DNA of 64,000 bases from Betaproteobacteria bacterium (GCA_947453725.1 CANGHH010000001.1:248001-312000); one strand, 5' to 3'. Shown: positions 37,699-47,286, numbered from the stretch's first letter. A program made the numbers and translations. Notes: generated by a model from the letters alone, not told the origin.

Positions 37699-38664
37699 TC
37701 AAAACGGGGATTTTGCCTGGGCCGGCTGCGTGCTGCCCCCGGCAGCCGCAGCCTGCACCAGCGCCGGCTCGCCGCCCAGCGCATCGATCAGCTCGGGCAG
37801 CAGGCGGCGCAACTCGCCGGTGGTCAGCGCCACGTCGGCGTCGAAGCCGCCGTCGTCCTTGCCGTCGTTGGCGCCCTGCTTGGCTTCCAGCACCACGTCG
37901 AGCAACTTGATCTTCTTGATCGCCAGCGCCTCGGTCAGCACGAAGCTGACGCGGCCGGCCCAGGTCATCGCCAGCTGCGTCGGCAGCTTGCCCTGCTGGA
38001 TGTGCGCACCGACTTCGGCAATGTCCAGCGTGTGGCGGGCGTAGCGGACGGCGGCCTTTTCGCTGTCGGGCTGCTTCAGTTCGCACTCGCGGTCGATGCT
38101 GAAACCGGCCGGCGCTTCCTGCTCGGTCAGCCAGGTGGCCATCGCGGTGGCCGGCGACAGTTCGGTCTGCAGCTGCGTCAGGCGCAGGCCGCCGCCGAGC
38201 AGGTCGGCCAGCTGCGTCAGCACCCGGTCGGCCTTCTTCGCGCTGGCCGCGCCGAGGACGATGCGCTGCGCGGTCAGGTCGATCCAGATCAGCGTGTTGC
38301 CGCGCTTGGGGAAGGCGCGTGGCAGCAGGCTGTGGACGATCTCCTCCTTCAGTTCCTTGACCATCTTGCCCTTGGGACGGCGGCCGGTCTGCGCCTCGAT
38401 GTCCTTCAGCCGGGCTTCCAGCTGGTCCTTGACCACGCCGCTGGGCACGCCCTTGGTCTCGCTGCACAGCTGGAGGATCAATTGCCCGCCGACGCTTTCC
38501 AGCAGCGCGCCCTGGTTGTTGCCGCGCGGCTCGACGAAGCCATGCGACTCGGGCTGCGTGGCGCCGCAGGCGATGAAGCGCGCGCCGGCCAGCTTGGCCT
38601 CGATCTCGTGGTGCGGGGGCTGTTCCCAGTGGTCGATGCGGTAGACGAGCGCGTTCTTGAACAT
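37699..38664 (-). CDS. rdgC: Recombination-associated protein RdgC
   Basis: A 321-residue RdgC protein, a ring-shaped DNA-binding dimer that modulates RecA. The N-terminus MFKNALVYRIDHW and the segments FVEPRGNNQGALLESVGGQL, KGVPSGVVKDQLEARL and LLPRAFPKRGNTLIWIDL are typical. Length is close to the usual 300 or so. It is a nucleoid-associated cytoplasmic protein. The gene is probably transcribed together with the small unknown gene downstream. Confidence 0.95.
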   Translation of the reverse strand: MFKNALVYRIDHWEQPPHHEIEAKLAGARFIACGATQPESHGFVEPRGNNQGALLESVGGQLILQLCSETKGVPSGVVKDQLEARLKDIEAQTGRRPKGKMVKELKEEIVHSLLPRAFPKRGNTLIWIDLTAQRIVLGAASAKKADRVLTQLADLLGGGLRLTQLQTELSPATAMATWLTEQEAPAGFSIDRECELKQPDSEKAAVRYARHTLDIAEVGAHIQQGKLPTQLAMTWAGRVSFVLTEALAIKKIKLLDVVLEAKQGANDGKDDGGFDADVALTTGELRRLLPELIDALGGEPALVQAAAAGGSTQPAQAKSPF

Positions 38665-38712
38665 GGCGGCTTGAGGATGTGGGGGCGCGATTCTAGGGGC
38701 GGGCCCCGAGCC

Positions 38713-40092
38713 TCAAGGCCGGACCCAGAGTCGGGCCGCGCTGGCCGATGCCGCCAGCGCGGCGGTGCCCGCGCCCAGCCACAGCGCCCAGACGGCGCCC
38801 TGCGCGCCGGCCAGACCGAAGCACAGCGCCACCAGCGCCGCGCCCGAGGCCTGACCCAGCAGCCGGGCCATCGCGATGACGCCGCTGGCGCCGCCGGCGC
38901 GTTCAGGCGGCGCGCTGGCCATCAGCGCCTTCATGTTGGGCGACTGGAAGAAGCCGAAGCCCAGGCCGCACAGCGCCATCCTCAGCACGATGTCCAGCCC
39001 GCCCGGCTGGGCCGGCAGCAGCGCCAGTGCAGCCATCCCCAGCGCCAGCACAGCCAGGCCGATGCCGCCCAGCAGCCCGGGCGGGTGGCGGTCGGACAGC
39101 CGCCCGGCAAACGGTGCTGCGGCAGCCACCACCACGGCCCAGGGCGTCATCAGGAAGCCGGTCTCGATGGGGTCGCGGTGCAGCACCTGCTCGAGGTAGA
39201 AGGGCAGCGCCACCAGCGCCAGGCTCTGGGTGGCGAAAGCGCACACCGAGGTCAGCGCCGAGAGCGCGAACATCGGCCGGCGCAGCAGGTCCACCGGCAG
39301 CATAGGCGCCGGGTGGCCGGCCTGGCGGCGCAGCAGCAGCGCGCCAGCGCCCAGCGTGGTCAGCAGCGCTGCGCCGATCCAGCCGGCGGCTTCGCGTTGC
39401 GTGGCCAGGCCCAGCGCCCCGATCAGCGCCGAAAAGGCGATGGCTGTCAGCCCGGCGGTGAGCGGATCGAAGGTGTGGCCGCGCGGCTGGCCGCGCGGCA
39501 GCGCCGGCAGGCCGCAGGCCAGGCACAGCAGGCCCAGCGGCACGTTGATGGCGAACAGCCAGGGCCAGGCGGCGACGCTGAGGACCAGCGAAGCCACCGT
39601 CGGCCCGACCGCGAAACCGACGCCCACCACCAGTGCGTTGAGCCCCACGCCGCGGCCCAGGCGGCGGGCCGGGAAGATCAGGCGGATCAGCGCGATGTTG
39701 ACGCTCATGATGGCGCTGGTGCCCACGCCCTGCAGCGCGCGGGCCAGCGTCAGTGTGGCCAGGCTGTCGGCCAGCGCGCAGCCCAGCGAGGCCAGCGTGA
39801 AGAAGGCCAGCCCGCCGAGGAAGACCCGGCGCGGCCCCCACCGGTCGCCCAGGGCCGCAAACGGCAGCAGCGTGGCCACGATGGCCAGCTGGTAGGCATT
39901 GACGACCCAGATCGAAGCCGCCGGCGAAGCCCGCAGATCGGCGGCAATGGCCGGCAGCGCGGTGTTGGCGATGGCGGTGTCCAGCGAGCCCAGGAAGATG
40001 GCCAGCAGCGTCGCCAGCAGGGCGCGGCGGTCGCGCGGGCTCAGGGCGTCGCCGGACGCTGGTGGGGGGCTGGTCGCAGTCACCGGCCGCAC
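38713..40092 (-). CDS. MFS transporter, 14-segment DHA2-like
   Basis: A 459-residue major facilitator superfamily exporter. The N-terminal half carries the signature FLGSLDTAIANTALPAIAAD, the loop GDRWGPRRVFLGGLAFFTLA (motif A) and ARALQGVGTSAIMSVNIALI. About twelve to fourteen hydrophobic segments can be drawn. It resembles drug exporters of the EmrB/QacA group, but no adaptor or outer-membrane partner is beside it, so it likely works alone in the inner membrane. Substrate is unknown. Confidence 0.87.
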   Translation of the reverse strand: MRPVTATSPPPASGDALSPRDRRALLATLLAIFLGSLDTAIANTALPAIAADLRASPAASIWVVNAYQLAIVATLLPFAALGDRWGPRRVFLGGLAFFTLASLGCALADSLATLTLARALQGVGTSAIMSVNIALIRLIFPARRLGRGVGLNALVVGVGFAVGPTVASLVLSVAAWPWLFAINVPLGLLCLACGLPALPRGQPRGHTFDPLTAGLTAIAFSALIGALGLATQREAAGWIGAALLTTLGAGALLLRRQAGHPAPMLPVDLLRRPMFALSALTSVCAFATQSLALVALPFYLEQVLHRDPIETGFLMTPWAVVVAAAAPFAGRLSDRHPPGLLGGIGLAVLALGMAALALLPAQPGGLDIVLRMALCGLGFGFFQSPNMKALMASAPPERAGGASGVIAMARLLGQASGAALVALCFGLAGAQGAVWALWLGAGTAALAASASAARLWVRP

Positions 40093-40135
40093 GATAAGGC
40101 AGACGCTGCTGCCCTTCGTGCCAACCCCGCCGCGC

Positions 40136-40522
40136 TCAGGGTGCGTGCGGTGTCGGCAGGCCGGCCATGCGGTCGTGCTTCAGGAAGTACTGGCGCGCCA
40201 GCGCGACGAGCTGGTGCTCGGTCGGGTGGTCGACAGCCTGGAAATCGACGATCTTCGGCACCAGGGCCGGGCGGTGCTTGCGCACGTAATGCTGGAAGTC
40301 GGCCAGCCCGGTGTGCGGCCCCACGGCCAGCACCGCGGCGATGCCGTCCAGCGCATCGCACACCTGCCCGAAGAACTCGTGCTCGGTACGCACCGGGCTG
40401 CCGTGCTGGCGGGTGTGGTGGCTGTGCGCCTTGATCGTCTGCGCTTCGACGTGTTCGGCGTCGAACTGCAGCACCTGGGCGTTTTCGTGGGCGATGAAGA
40501 CGACGGCGTGGTGGGTGCTCAT
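40136..40522 (-). CDS. Small protein resembling the eRF1/Pelota C-terminal domain
   Basis: A 128-residue cytoplasmic protein, MSTHHAVVFIAHENAQVLQF onward, of a group annotated in Burkholderiales as translational machinery protein because it resembles the C-terminal domain of archaeal eRF1/Pelota. Notable segments are HSHHTRQHGSPVRTEHEFF and KHRPALVPKIVDFQAVDHPT. It is rich in His. An FNR-like box lies 73 bp upstream of the start, so it is probably induced when oxygen is low. Its actual function is not established and the family name is from memory. Confidence 0.65.
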   Translation of the reverse strand: MSTHHAVVFIAHENAQVLQFDAEHVEAQTIKAHSHHTRQHGSPVRTEHEFFGQVCDALDGIAAVLAVGPHTGLADFQHYVRKHRPALVPKIVDFQAVDHPTEHQLVALARQYFLKHDRMAGLPTPHAP

Positions 40523-40594
40523 GTTCAGGGTTCCTTGGCTCAAAGGCGGGGCGCAGCCCGTGCCTTCATCTTCGGCCACCCGTCACGGTGCCGC

Positions 40595-40608
40595 TTGATC
40601 GATGTCAA
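40595..40608. promoter_or_regulatory. FNR/ANR-type box
   Basis: TTGATCGATGTCAA matches the FNR consensus TTGAT-N4-ATCAA in nine of the ten fixed bases. It lies 73 bp upstream of the minus-strand gene at 40522. If centred at -41.5, transcription would start near 40560, leaving a leader of about 38 bases. The other neighbour, the TetR gene, points away with its 3' end here, so the box belongs to 40522. The rest of the 216-bp gap (40523-40738) shows nothing else I can name. Confidence 0.6.
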
Positions 40609-40738
40609 GTCGGTGCGCTGCATCACGGAGCGGGCAGCCCGCCGGGCCGCGTCCCGCGACCCGCCAACCCCGAAACTGAAACCCCGTCCCGGCCCCGCGG
40701 CAAACAGCGCCCGCGTCCGGTGCCTGCAGCCGGCCCGG

Positions 40739-41419
40739 TCAGGCCGGCAGGTAGGCCGCAGCCAGGGTCCGCAGGTGGGCGCGCGAGGCCTCGTCGAGGT
40801 GGGGCATCAGCAGGGCCAGCGCGTGGAACGCGCCGCGGCCCATCGAGGCCGCGGCGGCCTCGGCTTCCAGCGCGTGGCGCGGGTCGCGCACGTACTCGAA
40901 GCTGAGCCAGTAGGTGACGACGACGACCATCGAGGTGGCCAGCGGCGCAGCCTCGGCGCTGTCCAGCCGCGCCGCACCGCAGCGCGCCAGGCCGTCGAGC
41001 AGACCGTGCATCGCGCGGGCCTTGTTCTTCAGCACGAACTGGACCTGTGTTTCCAGCCGGCGGTTCTTGCTGAGCAGGTCGTTCAGGTCGCGGTACAGGA
41101 AGCGGTAGGACCAGATCAACTCGAAGAGCATGTGGCAGAAGAGCCAGGCGTCTTCGACGTTCCGGGCGCCATCGGCTGCTGGCAGGATCTCGTTCAGCGC
41201 CTTCTCATAACGGTCAAAGAGCGCATTGATCAGCTCGTCCTTGGCCGGGTAGTGGTAGTAGAGATTGCCCGGGCTGATGCCCATTTCGGCCGAGATCAGC
41301 GTGGTGCTGACGTTGGGCTCACCGTAGCGGTTGAACAGGTCCAGCGACACCTCGAGGATGCGCTCGGCGGTGCGGCGGGGCGCTTTGGTCGTCTTGGAAG
41401 AGGCCATGTTCCGGGACAT
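40739..41419 (-). CDS. TetR-family regulator
   Basis: A 226-residue repressor with an N-terminal helix-turn-helix (RILEVSLDLFNRYGEPNVST, ISAEMGISPGNLYYHYPAKD) and a large all-helical ligand domain. It diverges from the ABC-2 exporter genes across only 47 bp and may control them. The Met at 41407 is an alternative start. The ligand is unknown. Confidence 0.88.
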   Translation of the reverse strand: MSRNMASSKTTKAPRRTAERILEVSLDLFNRYGEPNVSTTLISAEMGISPGNLYYHYPAKDELINALFDRYEKALNEILPAADGARNVEDAWLFCHMLFELIWSYRFLYRDLNDLLSKNRRLETQVQFVLKNKARAMHGLLDGLARCGAARLDSAEAAPLATSMVVVVTYWLSFEYVRDPRHALEAEAAAASMGRGAFHALALLMPHLDEASRAHLRTLAAAYLPA

Positions 41420-41466
41420 TCTGGCACCGGCCGGCGGCCTTGCGCCTGCCTACAATCCCGCCCTGC

Positions 41467-42444
41467 ATGCACAGCCCATCCCCCACCGCTCCGACCGCGC
41501 CCGTCGCCGTCCATTTCGCGAACGTCAGCAAGGTCTACCAGGGTGCCCGAGGCAGCCTGCGGGCCCTGGACGGCGTGTCCTTCGACATCCACCAGGGCGA
41601 GTTCTTCGGCCTGCTGGGGCCCAACGGCGCCGGCAAGACGACGCTGATCTCGGTGCTGGCCGGGCTGGCCCGGGCCAGCGGCGGGGGTGTCACCGTGATG
41701 GGTCACGACGTCGTCACCGACTACGCCGCCGCCCGCAAGGCCCTGGGCATCGTGCCGCAGGAACTGGTCTTCGACCCCTTCTTCAGCGTCATCGAAACCC
41801 TGCGCATCCAGAGCGGCTACTTCGGCATCCGCCACAACGACGCCTGGATCGCCGAACTGCTGGCTGCGCTGGGTCTGAGCGACAAGGCCAATTCGAACAT
41901 GCGCCAGTTGAGCGGCGGCATGAAGCGCCGCGTGCTGGTGGCGCAGGCCCTGGTGCACCGGCCGCCGGTCATCGTGCTCGACGAGCCGACGGCCGGCGTC
42001 GATGTCGAACTGCGCCAGACGCTGTGGGCTTTCATCAGCAAGCTGAACCGCGAAGGCCACACCGTGCTGCTGACCACCCATTACCTGGAAGAAGCCGAAG
42101 CGCTGTGCGGGCGCATCGCGATGCTCAAACAGGGCCGCGTGGTGGCGCTGGACAGCACCAGCGCGCTGCTGGCCGGCCGCGCCAGCACCATGCTGCGCTT
42201 CAAGACCGACGACGCGCTGCCGCCAGCCATCGCCGCCACCGCGCGCGTCACCGGCCGCACCGTGCAGGCCAAGGCGCATGACGCGGCCGAGGTCGAGACC
42301 ATGCTGGCCACGCTGCGCAGCAGCGGCGTGAAGGTCGAAGACCTGGAGATCGGCCGCGCCGACCTGGAGGACGTGTTCCTGGAGATCATGCAGGGTGGCA
42401 GCGCCGCCGAGCCGGCCGGGATGGCAGTCGGGGTGGCCGCATGA
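41467..42444 (+). CDS. ABC-2 type exporter ATPase (YadG-like)
   Basis: A 325-residue ATP-binding subunit. Walker A is LLGPNGAGKTTLI, the signature is LSGGMKRRVLVAQAL, Walker B is VIVLDEPTAGVD, and the switch is LTTHYLEEAE. The C-terminal part (from about 225) is the usual extension of ABC-2 exporters. It overlaps the permease gene by four bases. Together they make a two-part exporter of unknown substrate, like E. coli YadGH. The TetR gene next door may regulate it. Confidence 0.92.
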   Translation: MHSPSPTAPTAPVAVHFANVSKVYQGARGSLRALDGVSFDIHQGEFFGLLGPNGAGKTTLISVLAGLARASGGGVTVMGHDVVTDYAAARKALGIVPQELVFDPFFSVIETLRIQSGYFGIRHNDAWIAELLAALGLSDKANSNMRQLSGGMKRRVLVAQALVHRPPVIVLDEPTAGVDVELRQTLWAFISKLNREGHTVLLTTHYLEEAEALCGRIAMLKQGRVVALDSTSALLAGRASTMLRFKTDDALPPAIAATARVTGRTVQAKAHDAAEVETMLATLRSSGVKVEDLEIGRADLEDVFLEIMQGGSAAEPAGMAVGVAA

Positions 42445-43202
42445 ACTTCGACGGCACAGCCACCCTGTTCCGCAAGGAAATCCTGCGTTTCTGGAACGTC
42501 GCCTTCCAGACCGTGGCCGCGCCGGTGCTGACCTCGGTGATGTACATGCTGATCTTCGGCCACGTGCTCGACCAGCGCGTCGAGGCCTTCCCCGGCGTCG
42601 GCTACACCAGTTTCCTGCTGCCCGGCCTGGTGATGATGAGCGTGCTGCAGAACGCCTTCGCCAACAGCAGCAGCTCGCTGATCCAGAGCAAGGTCACCGG
42701 CAACATCGTCTTCCTGCTGGTCACGCCGCTGTCGCATGGCGCCTGGTTCGCGGCCTACATCGGCGCGGCCATGGTGCGCGGCCTGGCGGTCGGTGCTGGC
42801 GTGCTGGTCGTGACGATCTGGTTCGCCCCGCTGCGGCTGGCCGAGCCGGGGTGGATCCTGGTCTTCGCCGCGCTGGGCGCCGGCATGCTGGGCGCGCTGG
42901 GTGTGATCGCCGGCCTGTGGGCCGATCGTTTCGACCAACTGTCGGCCTTCCAGAACTTCATCATCATGCCGATGACCTTCCTGTCGGGCGTCTTCTACTC
43001 GGTGCATTCCTTGCCCGGGCTGTGGCAGGCGGCCAGCCACCTGAACCCCTTCTTCTACATGATCGACGGCTTCCGGCGCGGCTTCTTCGGCATCAGCGAC
43101 GTCTCGCCCTGGCTGAGCCTGGCGGTGGTCGGCTGCAGCTTCGTCGTCGTGGCCGGCACCGCGCTGCGCTTGCTGGCGACGGGTTACAAGCTCCGCTCGT
43201 AG
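42441..43202 (+). CDS. ABC-2 type exporter permease (YadH-like)
   Basis: A 253-residue permease with about six hydrophobic segments. The ABC-2 signature is seen near the C-terminus (MPMTFLSGVFYSVHSLPGLW, then HLNPFFYMIDGFRRGFFG). It starts at the ATGA overlap with the ATPase gene. The bolA gene begins 11 bp after its stop, so the exporter, bolA and his genes may share transcripts. Confidence 0.92.
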   Translation: MNFDGTATLFRKEILRFWNVAFQTVAAPVLTSVMYMLIFGHVLDQRVEAFPGVGYTSFLLPGLVMMSVLQNAFANSSSSLIQSKVTGNIVFLLVTPLSHGAWFAAYIGAAMVRGLAVGAGVLVVTIWFAPLRLAEPGWILVFAALGAGMLGALGVIAGLWADRFDQLSAFQNFIIMPMTFLSGVFYSVHSLPGLWQAASHLNPFFYMIDGFRRGFFGISDVSPWLSLAVVGCSFVVVAGTALRLLATGYKLRS

Positions 43203-43213
43203 AGAATAGGGCG

Positions 43214-43495
43214 ATGGCCAACCCGACCCCCGACGAAGTCCGCGCTTACATTGCTGCCGGGCTGCCCTGCGAACACCTGGAAGTCGAAGGCGACGGCCAG
43301 CACTTCTTCGCCACCCTCGTCAGCGCCGAATTCGCAGGCCTGTCGCGGGTGCGCCGCCACCAGCGGGTTTACGCCGCCCTGGGCGATAGAATGCGCGAGC
43401 AGATACACGCCCTCTCGATGAAGACGCTGACCCCCGCCGAGTACGCTGAAGCCGCTGCGCACGCAGCGCTTGCCCCGGCGCCCCACCACCACTGA
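43214..43495 (+). CDS. BolA/IbaG-family protein
   Basis: A 93-residue BolA-like protein of the IbaG (YrbA) type, which binds [2Fe-2S] clusters with monothiol glutaredoxins. The core [20 protein letters not shown] holds the conserved RVRRHQ (usually KxxxxR/HQ) motif and is followed by [15 protein letters not shown] tail of about 18 residues, rich in Ala, Pro and His, ends in three His codons (CAC CAC CAC) just before the stop. In relatives murA often follows bolA. Here hisG follows directly, 100 bp away. Confidence 0.85.
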   Translation: MANPTPDEVRAYIAAGLPCEHLEVEGDGQHFFATLVSAEFAGLSRVRRHQRVYAALGDRMREQIHALSMKTLTPAEYAEAAAHAALAPAPHHH

Positions 43496-43595
43496 CCGAC
43501 CCTGCGGTGCGCCGCGGGGAACCGCTGCGCGCCCACAGGGCGTGGATGGGGTTCAGCCGAAGCGCACCGGTTGTATGCACAAGAACGGCACACCG

Positions 43596-44273
43596 ATGAT
43601 CACGCTTGCACTGTCCAAGGGCCGCATCTTCGACGACTCGATGCCGCTGCTGCGCGCCGCCGGCATCGAGGTGCTGGAAGACCCCGAGAAGAGCCGCAAG
43701 CTCATCATCGGCACCACCCGGCCCGACGTGCAGGTGGTGCTCGTGCGGGCCAGCGACGTGCCGACCTACGTCCAGCATGGCGGCGCCGACCTCGGCGTGG
43801 CCGGCTTCGACATCCTGCTGGAACACAGCGCGGCCACCGGGGCCGGTGGCGCGGTGGGCCTGTACCGGCCGCTCGACCTGCAGATCGCCCGCTGCCGCAT
43901 GAGTGTGGCCACACGCGCCGACTTCGACTACCAGAGCGCCGTGCGCCAGGGGTCGCGCATCCGCGTGGCCACCAAGTACACCCACATCGCACGCCAGCAC
44001 TTCGCCTCCAAGGGCGTCCACGTCGACCTGATCAAGCTCTACGGCTCGATGGAGCTGGCGCCGCTGACCGGGCTGGCGGATGCCATCGTCGACCTGGTGT
44101 CCACCGGCAGCACGCTGAAGGCCAACCGGCTGGTCGAAGTCGAGCAGATCATGGACATCAGCGCCCGGCTGGTCGTCAACCCGGCGGCGCTGAAGCTCAA
44201 GCGCGAAGCGCTGCGCGGCCTGATCGACGCCTTCGAAGCCGCCGTGCAAGCCCGCGCCGGAGTGCCGACATGA
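43596..44273 (+). CDS. hisG: ATP phosphoribosyltransferase, short form (HisG)
   Basis: A 225-residue short-form HisG, the first enzyme of histidine synthesis, joining ATP to PRPP. The opening [18 protein letters not shown], the PRPP loop ([16 protein letters not shown]) and [17 protein letters not shown] are typical. The short form lacks the C-terminal regulatory domain and needs HisZ, which is not in the window. The in-frame ATG at 43575 would add seven residues; neither start has a clear ribosome-binding site. It overlaps the next gene by four bases (ATGA). Confidence 0.95.
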   Translation: MITLALSKGRIFDDSMPLLRAAGIEVLEDPEKSRKLIIGTTRPDVQVVLVRASDVPTYVQHGGADLGVAGFDILLEHSAATGAGGAVGLYRPLDLQIARCRMSVATRADFDYQSAVRQGSRIRVATKYTHIARQHFASKGVHVDLIKLYGSMELAPLTGLADAIVDLVSTGSTLKANRLVEVEQIMDISARLVVNPAALKLKREALRGLIDAFEAAVQARAGVPT

Positions 44274-46693
44274 ACCCCGTCCACATCCGCCGTCTGGCGA
44301 CCACCGCCGCCGATTTCGAGGCCGGCTTGCAGCGCGTGCTGCACTGGTCGGCCGAGACCGATGCGGCCATCGAAACCCGCGTCGCCGAGATCGTGGCCGA
44401 CGTGCGCGCCCGTGGCGATGCAGCGGTGCTGGAACTGACCGCGCGCTTCGACGGCGTGCAGGCCGAGAGCGTCGCGGCGCTGGAGATCACGCCGGCCGAA
44501 CTGCACGCCGCGCTGGACGCCATCACCCCGGCCCAGCGCACGGCCTTGCAGTCGGCCGCCGACCGCGTGCGCAGCTACCACCAGCGTCAGCTGGAAGCCA
44601 CCAGCCGCAGCTGGCAGTACCGCGACGCCGACGGCAGCCTGCTGGGCCAGAAGGTCACGCCGCTGGACCGCGTCGGCATCTACGTGCCCGGCGGCAAGGC
44701 GGCCTACCCGAGCAGCGTGCTGATGAGCGCCATTCCCGCGCACGTCGCCGGCGTGCCGGAAATCGTCATGGTGGTTCCGACGCCGAAAGGCGAGCGCAAC
44801 GCGCTGGTGCTGGCCGCCGCGCAGGTGGCCGGCGTGCACCGCGTCTTCACCATCGGCGGCGCTCAGGCCGTGGCCGCGCTGGCCTACGGCACGGCCACCG
44901 TGCCGCGCGTCGACAAGATCACCGGCCCGGGCAATGCGTATGTGGCGAGTGCCAAGCGCCGCGTCTTCGGCCAGGTCGGCATCGACATGATTGCCGGTCC
45001 CAGCGAAATCCTGGTGCTGGCCGACGGCAGCACGCCCGCCGACTGGGTGGCGATGGACCTGTTCAGCCAAGCCGAGCACGACGAACTGGCGCAGAGCATC
45101 CTGCTGTGCCCGGACGCCGACTACATCGCGCAGGTTCACGAGGCGATCAACCGCCTGCTGCCCGGCATGCCGCGCCGCGACGTGATCCGCGCCAGCCTGG
45201 AAGGCCGCGGCGCGCTGATCCACACGCGTTCGATGGAAGAAGCCTGCGCCATCAGCAACCGCGTCGCGCCCGAGCACCTGGAAGTCAGCTCGCGCGATCC
45301 GCACCGCTGGGAACCGCTGCTGCGCCACGCCGGCGCGATCTTCCTGGGCGCCTACACCAGCGAAAGCCTGGGCGACTACTGCGCCGGGCCGAACCACGTC
45401 CTGCCGACCTCGGGCACCGCGCGCTTTTCGTCGCCGCTGGGCGTCTACGACTTCTGCAAGCGCAGCAGCCTGATCGAGGTCAGCGCCGCCGGCGCGCAGG
45501 TGCTAGGCCCCATCGCGGCCGAACTGGCCTACGGTGAAGGCCTGCAGGCCCACGCACAGGCCGCCGAACTGCGCCTGTCGGCCGATGCCGTGCCCGCCCC
45601 GACGCCCGAAGCCCGTCTGGCCGAGCGCATGCGCAACACCGTGCGCCAGGACGTGCAGAGCATGCACGCCTACGCCATCCAGCCCAGCGCCGGCCTGATC
45701 AAGCTCGACGCGATGGAGAACCCCTTCAGCCTGCCGCCCGAACTGCAGCGCGAACTGGGCGAGCGGCTGGGCCGCGCGGCGATCAACCGCTACCCGGCGC
45801 AGATCGTGGCCGATCTGGCGGCCGCGCTGGCCCGGCACGTGGACTTGCCCGCCGGCTGCAAGCTGATCATCGGCAACGGCTCCGACGAACTGATCGACAT
45901 CCTCAGCGTGGCCTGCGACGTGCCTGGCGCCACCGTGCTGGCACCGCTGCCGGGCTTCGTCATGTACGCGATGTCGGCCCAGTTGCGCGGCCTGCAGTTC
46001 GTCGGCGTGCCGCTGACGGCCGACTTCGAGCTGGACGAGGCGGCCATGCTGGCGGCCATCGCCAAGCACCGCCCGGCGATCACCTACATCGCCTACCCGA
46101 ACAACCCGACGGCGAATCTGTTCGATGACGGCATCATCGACCGCGTCGTGGCGGCGGTGGGCGCGCAGAACGGGCTGGTGGTCTTCGACGAGGCCTACCA
46201 ACCTTTTGCCGCGCGCAGCTGGATGCAGCGCATGGCCGCACACGACCACGTGCTGGTGCTGCGCACGCTGTCGAAGTTCGGCCTGGCCGGCGTGCGCCTG
46301 GGCTATCTGTGCGGCGCGGCGGCGCTCATAGCCGAGATCGACAAGGTGCGCCCGCCCTACAACGTCAGCGTGCTGAACGCCACCGCTGCGCTGTTCGCGC
46401 TGGAAAACGCCGCCGAATACGAGCGCCAGGCCGCGCTGCTGTGCAGCGAACGCGACCGCCTGCAGGCCGCCCTGCGCGACATGCCAGCGGTGCACGCCTG
46501 GCCCAGCGAAGCCAACATGATTCTGGTCCGCGTGCCCGACTCGAAGCGCGCCTTCGAAGGCATGAAGGCGCGCGGGGTGCTGGTCAAGCACATCGCCGGC
46601 CTGCACCCGCTGCTGGCCAACTGTCTGCGCCTGACGGTCGGCGCGCCGGCCGAGAATGACGTGATGATCCGCGCCCTGCAAGAAAGCCTCTGA
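44270..46693 (+). CDS. hisDC: Fused histidinol dehydrogenase and histidinol-phosphate aminotransferase
   Basis: One uninterrupted frame of 807 residues. Residues 1 to about 436 are a full HisD, which oxidises histidinol to histidine with two NAD+; catalytic Glu335 and His336 lie in [10 protein letters not shown], with zinc ligands in [12 protein letters not shown]. Residues about 452-807 are a full HisC, a PLP aminotransferase with Lys669 in [15 protein letters not shown] and the [10 protein letters not shown] loop. A linker of about 15 residues ([13 protein letters not shown]) joins them. HisC normally begins near ERMRN; an in-frame ATG at 45629 exists but has no ribosome-binding site. Its end overlaps hisB (TGATG). 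Confidence 0.93.
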   Translation: MNPVHIRRLATTAADFEAGLQRVLHWSAETDAAIETRVAEIVADVRARGDAAVLELTARFDGVQAESVAALEITPAELHAALDAITPAQRTALQSAADRVRSYHQRQLEATSRSWQYRDADGSLLGQKVTPLDRVGIYVPGGKAAYPSSVLMSAIPAHVAGVPEIVMVVPTPKGERNALVLAAAQVAGVHRVFTIGGAQAVAALAYGTATVPRVDKITGPGNAYVASAKRRVFGQVGIDMIAGPSEILVLADGSTPADWVAMDLFSQAEHDELAQSILLCPDADYIAQVHEAINRLLPGMPRRDVIRASLEGRGALIHTRSMEEACAISNRVAPEHLEVSSRDPHRWEPLLRHAGAIFLGAYTSESLGDYCAGPNHVLPTSGTARFSSPLGVYDFCKRSSLIEVSAAGAQVLGPIAAELAYGEGLQAHAQAAELRLSADAVPAPTPEARLAERMRNTVRQDVQSMHAYAIQPSAGLIKLDAMENPFSLPPELQRELGERLGRAAINRYPAQIVADLAAALARHVDLPAGCKLIIGNGSDELIDILSVACDVPGATVLAPLPGFVMYAMSAQLRGLQFVGVPLTADFELDEAAMLAAIAKHRPAITYIAYPNNPTANLFDDGIIDRVVAAVGAQNGLVVFDEAYQPFAARSWMQRMAAHDHVLVLRTLSKFGLAGVRLGYLCGAAALIAEIDKVRPPYNVSVLNATAALFALENAAEYERQAALLCSERDRLQAALRDMPAVHAWPSEANMILVRVPDSKRAFEGMKARGVLVKHIAGLHPLLANCLRLTVGAPAENDVMIRALQESL

Positions 46694-47286
46694 TGACCCA
46701 CCGCACCGCCGATGTCACCCGCAACACCAAGGAAACGCAGATCCGTGCGCGCATCGACCTGGACGGCAGCGGCGCCGCGCAGCTGGCCACCGGCATCGGC
46801 TTCTTCGACCACATGCTCGACCAGATCGCCCGCCACGGCCTGATCGACCTCGACATCCAGGCGGTTGGCGACCTGCACATCGACGGCCACCACACGGTGG
46901 AAGACGTCGGCATCACGCTGGGCATGGCGGTGGCGCAGGCCGTCGGCGACAAGAAGGGCATCACACGCTACGGCCACAGCTATGTGCCGCTGGACGAGGC
47001 CCTGTCGCGCGTGGTGATCGACTTCTCCGGTCGCCCCGGCCTGCACATGGATGTGCCCTTCAAGTCCGGCATGGTGGGGGCCTTCGACACCCAGCTGACC
47101 TACGAGTTCTTCCAGGGCTTCGTCAACCACGCGCTGGTCACGCTGCACATCGACAACCTGAAGGGCGACAACGCCCATCACCAGTGCGAGACCATCTTCA
47201 AGGCCTTCGCCCGCGCGCTGCGCATGGCGCTGACGCCCGACCCGCGTTCGGCCGGCGTGATTCCGTCCACGAAAGGCAGCCTGTGA
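46693..47286 (+). CDS. hisB: Imidazoleglycerol-phosphate dehydratase
   Basis: A 197-residue monofunctional HisB, which dehydrates imidazole glycerol phosphate to imidazole acetol phosphate, the substrate of HisC. Metal-binding His-rich motifs are intact: [30 protein letters not shown] and [18 protein letters not shown]. The histidinol-phosphatase domain found in enteric HisB is absent, so the phosphatase must be encoded elsewhere. The ATG overlaps the hisDC stop by one base. Confidence 0.97.
   Translation: MTHRTADVTRNTKETQIRARIDLDGSGAAQLATGIGFFDHMLDQIARHGLIDLDIQAVGDLHIDGHHTVEDVGITLGMAVAQAVGDKKGITRYGHSYVPLDEALSRVVIDFSGRPGLHMDVPFKSGMVGAFDTQLTYEFFQGFVNHALVTLHIDNLKGDNAHHQCETIFKAFARALRMALTPDPRSAGVIPSTKGSL

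Noticed and set aside
45629..46693. Separate hisC gene starting at the internal ATG at 45629
   Set aside because: No ribosome-binding site precedes it and the HisD frame is open through it. A minor internal start cannot be excluded, but the fusion is the simpler reading.
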